From: Membranipora membranacea
Lineage: Eukaryota; Bryozoa; Gymnolaemata; Cheilostomatida; Membraniporidae
Length of the DNA stretch: 64,000 nucleotides
Assembly (NCBI GenBank): GCA_914767715.1
Contig: OU612066.1
Location: 23,906,283 to 23,970,282 of the forward strand
Direction of reading: 5' to 3'
Made by a program: the position numbers and the translations under genes. Position 1 is the first letter of the stretch; each line of letters starts with the position of its first letter. This document shows positions 51,361-62,700 of the stretch, piece by piece. Below the pieces are notes generated by a model. It worked only from the letters and a program-made list of their open reading frames with translations, was not told where the DNA came from and did no database searches.

Positions 51361-53136
51361 TCACTATTCAGGCTGCAGATTACTACAGTATAAATGTCTT
51401 TTCAGTCATCGTAAACAAGTGTGTTAGTACGACGTGAGTTTGATCTTTGGGGTCAGCTATAGCAGATGACATTGAGCAAATCTCTCATTTCTAAAGAATT
51501 CAAAATATATCACTAGGAAACATAGCATACCATTGTTGATGTGTAACAGAGCTCGCACTCTAGGGAAAGGTGAATCAAGCAGCACATGGTAAGGAACACA
51601 CTTGCACTAGGTGTTATATACAGAGATAATGCATTCTGGCAACACAAATTAATTGTATACATTAGCACCAAGGAAAGACTCCGTGCTCACACACACAGTG
51701 ACACTGCTGTCTGTCACTTCCTCCTCAACCTCACTGCTTTGTCTTTCACTTGTCTGGATTTCTCACTAATTATTACTTACTAAATACATTAATTAACTAA
51801 GACTTAGTCCAGACCAGGCAGTTAGTTAGGCATACATAGTGCTTGTGGTTATGAGTTAGGCCTATGCTTGCAAAGTGAGTTGTGCTTGCAAACCCCAGAA
51901 ACATCCAATCAGACAATCCACTATCATTACTCTACTACAAAATAATAAGGTTCAGATGTGTAAATCCCATTATCTGGGAGGGATTCAATTCAAGTTTGCA
52001 AGCCAGTTGGTTACATGAGATCACTTCAAACCAGAATGTGTGTAAGCGAAGGTTCTAAGGGTTGTTGTGCCACACCACTTCCCTTCACACTCTGTCTTGG
52101 CTCGGATCACCATAAACCAAAATGTTCATGATCTGTCTGTGGTTCTTAGACTTGTATATGGCATTAGCAAACTATATTACAACTGCAGGCATATTGAGCG
52201 CTTTTTCCTAATTTGTATTATCATGCAAAAGATGGGCAAAGTATTGTCATGATGGCATTAAATGAGTGGCATATCTACTATCTCGCCTACCGCTGATTGA
52301 TGCCCAGATTAAATCAAGGTTGAAAATATTGAATAATTTACCGCTCTGTTGTGATTGTATATGAGCCTGCAAAATACAGCAGAGAACTCATATGATTGAG
52401 GTCAACTAGTGAATACAACCGAGGTATACGGTAAACACCCTTATTTTTGTAATTGATGACTCACTGATATTGTAAACGGGTGCGGACATAAGGGTTCAAT
52501 AACAGTTATGTCCAGGCAAATTTTAAGTGAGCTAGTGAGTTGAGTAATAGTCTGAGAGAATTGTTTTAAATCAAAGGGTGCACTAAAAATAATATGACAC
52601 TATCCTGTTAGGCAGGTATTCTTTGTGCGTCTTCGGTAATTGTATATGAACAAGCTTTGCTGTTCTTTGCAGCAAGAGTTGGAGAGACGTTCCTTTCATG
52701 AAAATATATAGTCAAGACAGGCTTGGCATACGTGTAAGGGCTGGCAGGTGCTGGCTAACTGGGCACTGATGCTTGCATGCATATTGTATTTAGCTGAAAA
52801 AGAGCAATTTATCACATTGAGCATAGAGGGGATTGTAATATATATAAATATCAGAAATTATGTAGCGTTATTGCTATTGACGACTCTGATATGCTAATTG
52901 CAATTTAGATGAGTGCAATACAGCGTGAGTCACTTAATTTAAACTCCAGGGAACCCAAGAAATTTGATCAAATTATGAATTGTTCTTATTACAATCATGC
53001 TAGCTCGCGGGGATTTTCAACGTATGTTGGGCGTATTTCAGGGATTTGACAAACAGCAACTTTTTTGTTTTTGTATTGTGCAATGCAAGTGATAGTGGAA
53101 ATAAAACACTGATGACTAGTGAATAGTAGTAACCAC

Positions 53137-53215
53137 TGAATTGGATATGCAGGGTTGGCAGCTTTGTTTTGAGAGCGTTGATCATCCCTTCGTCTGCATT
53201 GTCAAAAACCAACAT
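53137..53215 (-). pseudogene. Possible NB-ARC/STAND NTPase exon fragment
   Basis: A minus-strand segment follows an acceptor (CTCCTTGTTCAG|ATG). It reads MLVFDNADEGMINALKTKLP, which resembles the Walker B region of NB-ARC-type NTPases (a hydrophobic run, then DNAD/E and LxxxLP). I find no P-loop exon upstream and only a weak donor downstream. It is either a relic or a chance resemblance. Confidence 0.22.
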
Positions 53216-53691
53216 CTGAACAAGGAGTTACATTCTTCCTTGATTAGAAAAGACAACTTCAAATCATGAGCCCTCTAAATATGGAGTTATTTTATTCCTT
53301 GATAGGGGAGTACAAATTCGAATTACAGTTACATGTTTGAATCAAATGGGTCTAAAAACCATTGGCTGAGCTGGTACCACATTCAGTTGTCTGAATTAAC
53401 AGGAGTTTCAAATTATCAGGATTTGAATTAACCAGTTTACACTGTAACCTGCATGTCCCTTGGGATAGGAAGTTTAGTAGCATCATAAGTTTTGCCCAAT
53501 CTCTTGCAACAATAGCAGCAAAGCTCAGCCGTATTACTGTGGCATCCATGGTGAATGCAAACAAATCTAGAATATATATATGCTGAGATATATGGCAAAC
53601 TCTGAAACCCTCAAAACATTAGGGTTGTTCATAATGTTTCATATCTTTAAAGGTAGTAGATAAAAAGGGAGAAGCTCTGTACACTTGCAAC

Positions 53692-53721
53692 ATGAGTTCC
53701 TTGGTGGTAGCTTCTGTGTGA
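53692..53721 (+). promoter_or_regulatory. Upstream ORF before the giant gene
   Basis: ATG at 53692 opens a 9-codon ORF ending at TGA 53719-53721, two bases before the chosen main ATG at 53724. If the 5' UTR includes it, it would modulate initiation. The frame of the main protein is also open upstream back to a TTG at 53685, but without an ATG. Confidence 0.35.
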
Positions 53722-53723
53722 GT

Positions 53724-56700
53724 ATGGGTGACGACAAGCAACAGTCATCCGGCAATGGGGAAGCACAGATTGCAGTATGTACTGGTGAACGCAAAGAACT
53801 GGATCCTAAAGCACCAATCTTTGAAAGTCGCGGACTGGCCGAGAATAAAAAAAGCTTGTGGTCAACATTCAAAGAAGTTACCAAATCCTTACTGCCGTTT
53901 TCGGAGAAACCTGTTGATCAAAGGAGTCCTCAAATCAAACCACTTCCACGGCCTATTAATAACGCTGGTGATGCAAATGGCAACTGCGGAACTTCCATAT
54001 CCGATGGGGTTGGGGTGGAGGAGCAGCAGCAAGAAGCGTTCTTTAAGGCCTGTAAACCTAGGTCAATAAACAGAGGGGTTGCTATAGGACAATTTGTAGA
54101 TCAAAGTAATAGCCAGAAAACATATTGCTCCCGTGGCACAGACGCGCCTATGCCAGAGATGACAATCGTATTGATGAAGAAGGGCCTTCTGCTTATGTAT
54201 AACAAACGAAGCTTCCTGTGTACAATCCCGGAGTGGGGAGAAGACATGGCTAGCTGGGTGCTGGAAGTCAAAGGCAATGTAAACACCAGAAGAAAAGTTG
54301 TTGCATGTTGTGATTTCCCTGTACTCAACCCCAATGCTGTACCGCAGTTTCTTGGAGGTTATCTGGGAGAGATGATAGTTCATATTGTAAGTATCAGAAG
54401 AGAAGCGTATATGAGAAAATTTACCCAGGTGATGAATCTAGAGCGTTGGCTGGCTCTAGATGTGATGATGATGATGGATACATCCGTAAGGATTCCTAAT
54501 GAATTTGAAGAATACCTACATCTTACCATGTTCATTTTTACATCTGGCGGCATTCAGTGCAAAATTGGAATGAATGGTCAGTTACTAGTTGACCATGCCC
54601 TGACACCTCCAAAAGAGTTCACCACCATATACAATGAGGTTGTTTCCGCTTCGAATCAGCATGATGAGGATTATGTATCATTTTCATGCAAGCTTATTGC
54701 CAGAGTTTTGAAGCTTGATGCCATGGAAAGTAGAGGGATCAGCCATAGGGAAATGGTAGAGCTGTTCTGCATCAACGCTCCAGAGATATTTATGTGTATT
54801 GGTAAAGCACTCGTAGATTTGGGAATGGAGGCTCAGCTGATTTTTATGAATGCCAAAGGATGCACTGTGATTGCTGCGTATGACAACGATCCTAAGTCAC
54901 TGGCCAAGAGTATCCTCACGCAAAGCACTGGTACCTTTGCACAAGTTATCAGTATCATGCCTCAGTCCGTATTCAGACCAAAAATACTCCTGTATCTCAT
55001 GGTCATTTTAAAGGCACATGTTGTAGAGTGCTATAGAGGTCTCTGGTTGAGCAATCTGATAGATATTCACAAATATCCCCGTGTCACAAGAGTGTTTATT
55101 CACTGTTTCCACAAAGTATACAGAGAATGTGGTAATAACTTGGAGATGTCTTCTCAGGAGTTGTTCCTTTTGGTTTGGAAAAAAATGAGGACAATGTTTC
55201 TGAATGCATTCATTCTGGATGCATGCGAGAGCTTTCAAGCATCGAAGCGATGGCAAACAATTGCTAGAGTAATGAGGATGTGCAGAGAGTTGGAACCTGA
55301 GGATGAAGCTGCAATAGATGATGCTCCTGTGGCTAACTATAAGAAGACACGGCGTCTTAGTCCTGAGCATAAATCCAACGAACCACCTAATGCAGTGAAA
55401 TCTGTTGCTTTATCTGAAGTGAAGTCTGTTCAGGTGGCAAGTCCCATTTGTCAAATAGCAAAGCCCTCAACAACAACCCAACCTCTTGTGAGTAAACCAC
55501 ATCTTGTAATTCCCGGTGACAAAACTTCGTTGACCACATACCCAGTAACAGGACCAACTCCAGCGTGTATAGACAAAGCGTTACCCATGAGGATAAATTC
55601 CATTGAGGAAGCAAGATCAGCCGAGATGGCCGCAAAGATTAGCACATTCAGAGAGTCAAAATTAAAGTTGTGTACTATGCCACACTCTAAATTGCCATTT
55701 GACATACCAGGTGCTGCTATCCAATTACCAGCGATGACCAATACTAAACAATGTAAGGCCACAAGCGGAACCCCAATAGCGGAGAAAGCCGCAGTGAATA
55801 TAAAGGGTATGACCCTAGGAAAAGACCCTTCAACAGGTGCTGCTATTCAGAAAACGCCTTCAGGAGAAACATTACCTTATGTTCCGGGGAAAGATCTAAA
55901 TACAGTTACTTTTAGAAAACCAATACCTACTCCAAGGTTCGCAACTCAATCTCCATCCAAAGGCAGCACAGAAGATAAAGAGGAAATACCGAGAGCTGCA
56001 ACGATGAATATCTCGAAGCCAATAACAAGTTGTGAAAGCTCAAATCAAGGTCTCATAAAATCTAATTTAGGGAGCCATATGTCAGCATTCAAACCTTTTG
56101 GAACTACCAGCGCTAACAACAATACCAAGTGTACTACTTCTGTTTGTCAAGATCAATTTCCCGATGTGTCCAAAACTGCTAAACCTAACTCCATGGATAT
56201 AATTGGTTCAAGTAAATTGAATAATTGTTCTATAGCTGACCATAGCATCTTACAGAAATTCAGTCCCCGGGGGACAGCCAAAGCATTGATACTACAAAAG
56301 AAGCGGAATGCATGCCTAAGGAAAATGACAGAGTCCACATCATCAACTAATTCTATTGGAACCGATCCCCGACATCTGTTTAAGCCAAGTTACGATGGCA
56401 CACTAAATGCATCTTCAATTACCACATCTCCTATTTCAAAAGAAGCATCGTACCTCGCAATGCCAGATCCTGATGCAAGTAAGCTTCTTGCCAGTGGTAA
56501 ACCTTTGTTTCACCGCGCCTCATCCGGCAGTGCTGTGCGTGACGTAAGCCCAATTGGGGAGAGTAAAGATGAACCAAGTTCGCCTACCCGGAACCTTGGC
56601 AGTGAAAAGAGATCAATATTAAAGCCTGCGAAAAAATTGAAGGCTATATCAACTATTGATGAAACACTCAAGCCCAATTTGAGAGAAAAGGCAGATTTTT

Positions 56701-59700
56701 CTTCCCAAACTACGGCTAGCAATCAAGTTAGCACATTCCGAACCACTGCCACAAGTTGTACCGATGACCTGTGCGAAAAAAACACCGAAGAGACCATCTT
56801 CAAACGAACAAACAATAAGCCTAGCAAAGGCAAGGAAAGGAAATCTGGACCCAGTAGTTGTGCCAACAAATCAGAAACTTTCAACAATTACAGTTCTTCG
56901 GGCCAACGGAAAGCTGATGAGAATACCTCCCAGAACACTGAACAGCAACAGGAGCAAACTGAAGAGCACATTGGCCATCATTATGGGAAGTTCACATTGT
57001 CTTTTCTCAATGAGCTCATTGAACTTTTACATGTGAAAACTCCAAAAGCATGCAAAGCTGACTCCCCTCCTAACTCTGAGGTGCTACATTTTAAGAAAAT
57101 TGCTACTAGAACACTTGAAACATTAATATCATTGAAAAAGCAAGCTGTCCAGAAGCAGCATATCAATCCTGCAGCAAACATGGAACTGGTGGAGTTGATA
57201 CTGTATGGATGCCAAGAACGTATATCAGATCTCATAATTGGCAGTACCAAATACAGAGAGGTTATACATGGACTAGAGCACGCAGTAAAATTTCTGGAGA
57301 CGAAGTTAGCCGATACAGAATCTGACATAAAATATCTCACAGAGGAAAACTTGAGTGGTTTCTTTGACATGGCTCAGGAGGAAAGCAAGCCTGTAAAACC
57401 TAAAAGGTCTCGGAAAAGGATCCGCAGAACCAAAAACCGCTTCATTGTTGCCCCAGAACTTCTTAAATTAGAGCAAGATGAGTTGAATCAGAAGAGTGAG
57501 ATGCATTCTACAGTAGAGTCCTCAAACAGTCACTCTACAGGCACAGAAGAAAATGAGAATGTTGTATGCAGGGGAGATCGAAACAGCAGTTCAAGTGAAG
57601 TTGTAACTTCAGCCCGACAAAGTGATGAAGCTGAAACAAATTCAGAAAATATCCTCATTGTCATTGTCACAGCAGAAGAAACGAAGGAAAAAGCTGTTGA
57701 TGAACCTGAGCCAGAAGTCAAAGATAATGATCTGAAGGAGTCAGGAGGCTCTCAAATCATGACCCCAGCAAAGAAAAGACTAAAAACCAATCCGAAGTCG
57801 TGCAGAGCTAAAAGCAAATTGGTTCAGAGTCTCGAAGTAAAAAACAAGGTAGGTGAAGGTGATCAGCCACACAAGGAAATCCAGCAAGCTAGATGGAGTC
57901 GCAAAAGACAACAGAAATCATCAGTAGATCCTAAAACACGTTTGGACTCAGGAGATTATGAGGTTGATGATGACCTGGGTGATCCATCAAATACTTTACC
58001 AGAAATGGCTGATGCACCACCAAAAGTTCCTTTAGCCGCCTTGTTCAAGAGTAAGGTTATAGGCAAAGATCCCCAAACTGATACTCAATTCTGTGTTGTC
58101 ACTAAAAAGGGAAAAGTTTTGGATAAAGTTCCACTTGCCACCAATCCACAGGAAGGATATGAGCGACCACTACATAGAGTTGAGAGGTCTCCTCACAAGC
58201 AAAATCAGTCTCAAGATCTCGACCCAACTTCTGCAGATGAAACTTTGGAGACCATTTTAGAAGAACCTTCTCAGCCTTGCAATTCTGTGTCAGAGTCAAA
58301 CTCTGCAGTTCAGCTTGTGGAGGAATACATAAAAGCACAATCAAGGAGCTCTAATTCTGCTGTACACCTTGTTGATGAATTTATTTTGTATGAGCAAGGG
58401 AACAGTGATATCAATAACTTACCGGAATCAGATGAACTGGAGGCCATGGACCATAACGTATGCATCAGCACTGAGACTCATACCGCCCAAACAACCGCAT
58501 ATCAACACCCTTCACCTCCATTGCCAAATGAAGTTGTTTCGCATGCTAGCAGGCAGGTATCCATCAAAAGGCAAGAAGTTTCAACTGGTGCCAGACCAAA
58601 GTTAGACCAAAAGCTGAAAGAGAAAAGAGCTATGAAAAAACGTACCAATAAAGAGAAACAGAGTAGAAACAATATCATCCGAACTGATACATCTGAGAAC
58701 AGTTTGGCAGAAACTGTTGATATAGATATAATATTAGACCCTCAAGATTTTCCTAATCTGACCGAAGCTTGTTCCAAAAAGCATACGGAAGTTTCTGCCC
58801 ACATAGATGAGGGATGGGCAAGTAAGCTCTTTAGAGCTGATGATGTGAAAGAGAATGTTTGTGAACAAATTCAACTTTATGAAACCTCTTGTTGCGCAGC
58901 ACAAGCAAATCAGCAAACAAGTTGTCAGCCTACAATGATCCAAACAAATTGTTCATATTGTGTTGAGCCACAGAACAATCTATCTGTTGTATCAACTACA
59001 TCTGTCTTTCTTCAACCAACATCCATTGTTCACCATACAGAAGTTTCTCAAGAAACAATCATGTGCCATGTCGATGATCAGGGTATGGTAGTCTGTGAAG
59101 AAGCCAAGCTCGAGGTTGTACATGATGAAATTATGAGATGGGATAATGGACATGTTGACATGTGTGACGACCAGTCTTCTAGGAACATAAGCGAACCAAA
59201 GGCTCTAAATCACAATAAATCCTCAAGCCCTGTTACAAATCCCAGCGCCTCCAGTGTTCCAGAAGGTTTGGGCCCTTGTAATGGCTTTTTGGGAACAAAA
59301 GCTGACCTAATCACCCCCAATTCTGATTACCTGTATTCGGACCCCTCTGTATTTCACCAAACCATTGATTGTATACAACAGCTGTTTAAATGCGAGCAAG
59401 TTGATTCACAACCGATTGATTCTATTGATAGCGTTATCGAGGAATGGATGATGAGCGAATCATGGAATTCCCGATTCCTTGAATGTTTTAAAACAGATCC
59501 GCTAGAGATTATAAAAGCACAGCAAGATGCAGCCTGTCAAGCCACCGATAATGAAATATTTTGTTCCAGTCTCAATCCGTCATACCAAGATCATGGGCTC
59601 GGAGCGGCTCACCAACCATTCAAGAGCCAAATGAGTGGCGTCGATTACGTAAACCTGAAAGTCAATGGAGGTTTTATTGAAGGCTCCTTCCCTGATGAAA

Positions 59701-59761
59701 GAAGTGTCTGTGTTGGTGACTATAAGTTTGCCATCTCTCCAAACTTCCAAATCGGATTGCA
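53724..59761 (+). CDS. Giant gene exon 1: 6,038-bp exon, N-terminal 2,012 residues
   Basis: A continuous frame from ATG 53724. Its own stop (TAA 59763) is removed by the consensus donor TTGCA|GTAAGT at 59762. The final residues, ISPNFQIGL, already align with the start of the IRE1-type kinase fold, which supports joining to exon 2. A short internal duplication lies near residues 1525-1550 (NSAVQLVEEYI and NSAVHLVDEFI). The contrast between one huge exon and eight tiny ones suggests that an intron-poor N-terminal part was fused to an intron-rich kinase-KEN part. Confidence 0.85.
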
Positions 59762-62700
59762 GTAAGTCATCTATACTCATCATTGATTACCTGTGCTAAC
59801 ATGAAAACCAATCGCCATAAACATAGCTGTGAGCTCTCACCAACAGTATTAAATGTGAAACAATATTAACCATTCACCATGCATCAGTTGACAAATTTGC
59901 TTCTTGATTGATGTTATTTAGCCTCGTCACGCGGCTACGTTTTGGGTAGCCACGGTACAAGGCTAGCTGTTATTCACTTTCACTTTGTATTGTTACCATA
60001 ACAGATTGCCCATCAATGTTGTAGCACTCGTGATGGGGTGGATGTGTTTGTTGGTTTCAACAAACAAGGTTTACCAGTTGCTGCTAAACAGTGTCTGAGG
60101 CGTAGTATGCTTCAGCTGACTCAAATACTAGGACCAATCAACAAATCCAACCTAGTCAGAGTCCTGGTTAGTATGAATATACAAATTAAGCTTGGTACTG
60201 CTTCCTCAATCTAGTCAATCGCCTGTTTGGCAAAGATATAGAGCATCCTTTTTTATAATTAAAACAGTGCAGGCAAGATATTGATGTTCAACAGTCAGTT
60301 TATTCTAAATTTTTGAAGCCCCAGCTGATCAACTGTAGAGTCATTGTATTTGTCCAATGCTGCCCGTCATCTACCTAGCCTGTCATGACAAGCGTTGATG
60401 TGGGGTCTGTCTCCTCCCCCCCCCCACAACAAAGTTGGTCAAGACAGGCTACAACTTACATTGCATCTCATATAAATCATTATGCTTTTTATTTTACAGG
60501 AAATAAGTCTCCACAACCCAAGATCTTTCATCATCATCACGGAGTTATGTGACTGCAACTTCAAGACTTTTATTATGACCGAGAAATACAAACACTTACA
60601 GCTGCAGATGAGGAAGAGGATGTGTCATGAGATGCTCTCTGGTTTATATGATCTTCATAGGAACAATATCATCCACGGCAACATCAAGGTAAGATTATAC
60701 ATTTTATTATATATACACCAGGCATTCAGTACCGCTGTCATCCTTCATTCATTTCTTCATAAACGCACAAAGCTTGGCACACATGCTAAACCTGATAAAA
60801 AGAGGTCATAACCCACTTGATCATTGATCCCTCTGGTTTTCATCAGCGCTGTGATGTCATTAAATTAATTACTCCGTTATTTTATATGTAGCCGGAGAAT
60901 GTAATGATTGGGATGGATGGGATTGTGAAGCTTGGTGATTACCCTGTGGTGTCTAACTGGAACGAATTCATCAACCAAACACCAAGCAAGAACCCTGGTA
61001 TGTCAGGGGTAAAATATGTGACCAGTAACTGCTCCAAACCTTTTAAATGTAATAGTAAAACACATACATCCGTTTCATACCTGATCAGTGTACCCTAGGT
61101 AAAAAAACACTACTGTATCTGTAATGGGAAATTTACCTCCAAAGGATTCAATCATGATACGTATATTGTGTTTCACTTGGTTACATCTGTTTTTATTTTT
61201 ACAGAGAGGCTGTGTTGGGAGGCGACAGAAGTTAAGAAGAGGCTGACCAACATTCCTCAGCATAGAAAGGACATTCAAGTAAGAACATGATGTTAACATG
61301 CACTGAAGAAACTTCACGCTATCTGACGCGTAAATTTATGATAAACCATCAGGTTTTGGGCAGGGTATTGAGCCATATTTTGCAAGGGGTTAGATGGCTT
61401 GAATCTGTAAGAGATTTGCTAGCAATCATGACCGTCTGGGTTCAACCATATGACAATTTTAATGATTTACCGTAGAGGAGTAGAGGATTCACAGGAGGAA
61501 TAGTTTGCCATTGTGATAGGGCTTGAAGTAGTGAAAATTCAATTCAATATATTAACTCCCACCTTAACTTTAGAAAAATCGATACTAGCTTACATTATGT
61601 CAGGCCCAGACTAGCTAAACTAAACTCTAGCTAATATTTACTCCTCTCTAGTTAGTACTCTAACTTCGCTGAATATCAAAAGCCCAACTTTCCTCATTAA
61701 ACTCATTATTTATTATTCTCAGGTGTGTGGAATGATGCTGCACTATATACTATACGACGGAGCTCACCCGTTTGGACTTCTGACCAGTCCTATCAGTGTA
61801 GATACTAACATCAGAGCGGGGCAGTTCTCTCTGTTAATGTCTGATAACGAGGCCAGACACTTACTCTCATGGATGTTAATCCCCGACTCGACTCAGAGAA
61901 AAGATACCAATGTGTGTCTAACGTAAGTAGAACAGCTGCCGCATTGAATACAATAATATTTGAATTGGCAGCATCCCTCATGTTTGCTGCTTAGTGTATT
62001 TCAGAGCAGTAGACTCTCTCTTGTTTCTGGACACTTGGGAACATAGTTTACAGTCGATTCTTTTTTGCTTATTTTCATTGTTTTATCAATGGTTACAGAA
62101 ATTGAATTGAAAGAATTGATTAATGAAGCCAGAATTTTAGTTTGAGGAACATTCAGAGAATAAAGTACCAAAATCTAAGTTGAAGTGAAATAGCAGAAGC
62201 TTGTACCCATAGGGGGACCATGGAAGTAGTTAGATCAAGGAGGGGAGCAACTCTGAATTCAGGCAAATGGACCATACATGGTCTAATAAGTAGTTCTATT
62301 CTAGGTAAAAGTTCGGAAAATTAATCCCACAGGTGGCAACAATTTATTTCAATAGTTACAAGACGTTTATCCTTAAGAGCCGTCCCAACAGAGTTTTTTT
62401 TAAATTTTCTATTGTCATATCGTTACAGACACCCATTCTTCTGGAGTAAAATGAATCAGATTAAATTCTTAGCAGCAGTTGGTAAGCAGCCAGAGATCAG
62501 AAGCGGGTGAGTTGATGTCCCTAATACGTAATACACCTATACATCGATATTATTTTCCTCACAAATATGTCTCAATATTGATGCATGCCTACCTTCAATA
62601 AAAAAGCCTGACCAAGTTTGGTCCAGTTGCCTGCATTTGGAGTTGCTCCCCCTCCACTGGTCACGAAGCATGACATCTGGACGATAAGCAACTAATATGC

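Larger units (their letters stand above)
50313..53723. other. Intergenic region between divergent ABHD13 and the giant gene
   Basis: The two genes are divergent, so this 3.4 kb should hold both promoters, though I identify no core promoter element. It contains the 145-bp foldback at 50445, a 10-bp hairpin at 50679, a GA run at about 50992-51005, and a degenerate direct duplication near 53228-53330 (GGAGTTA..TTCCTTGAT). It also contains a doubtful NB-ARC-like fragment. A 141-codon minus-strand ORF at 50935-51360 has no recognisable domain and is treated as chance. Confidence 0.6.

Noticed and set aside
53352-53564. 70-codon minus-strand ORF as an upstream exon of the NB-ARC-like fragment
   Set aside because: Joining it by its only plausible donor puts the fragment into a frame with an early stop.
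57530-57721. Minus-strand ORFs within 53685-59783
   Set aside because: They lie opposite the giant exon and have no independent support.
60005-60024. Acceptor at CATAACAG (60004) for giant gene exon 2
   Set aside because: It shifts the frame away from the VAAK kinase segment and meets a stop. The acceptor at 60024 keeps the homologous frame.
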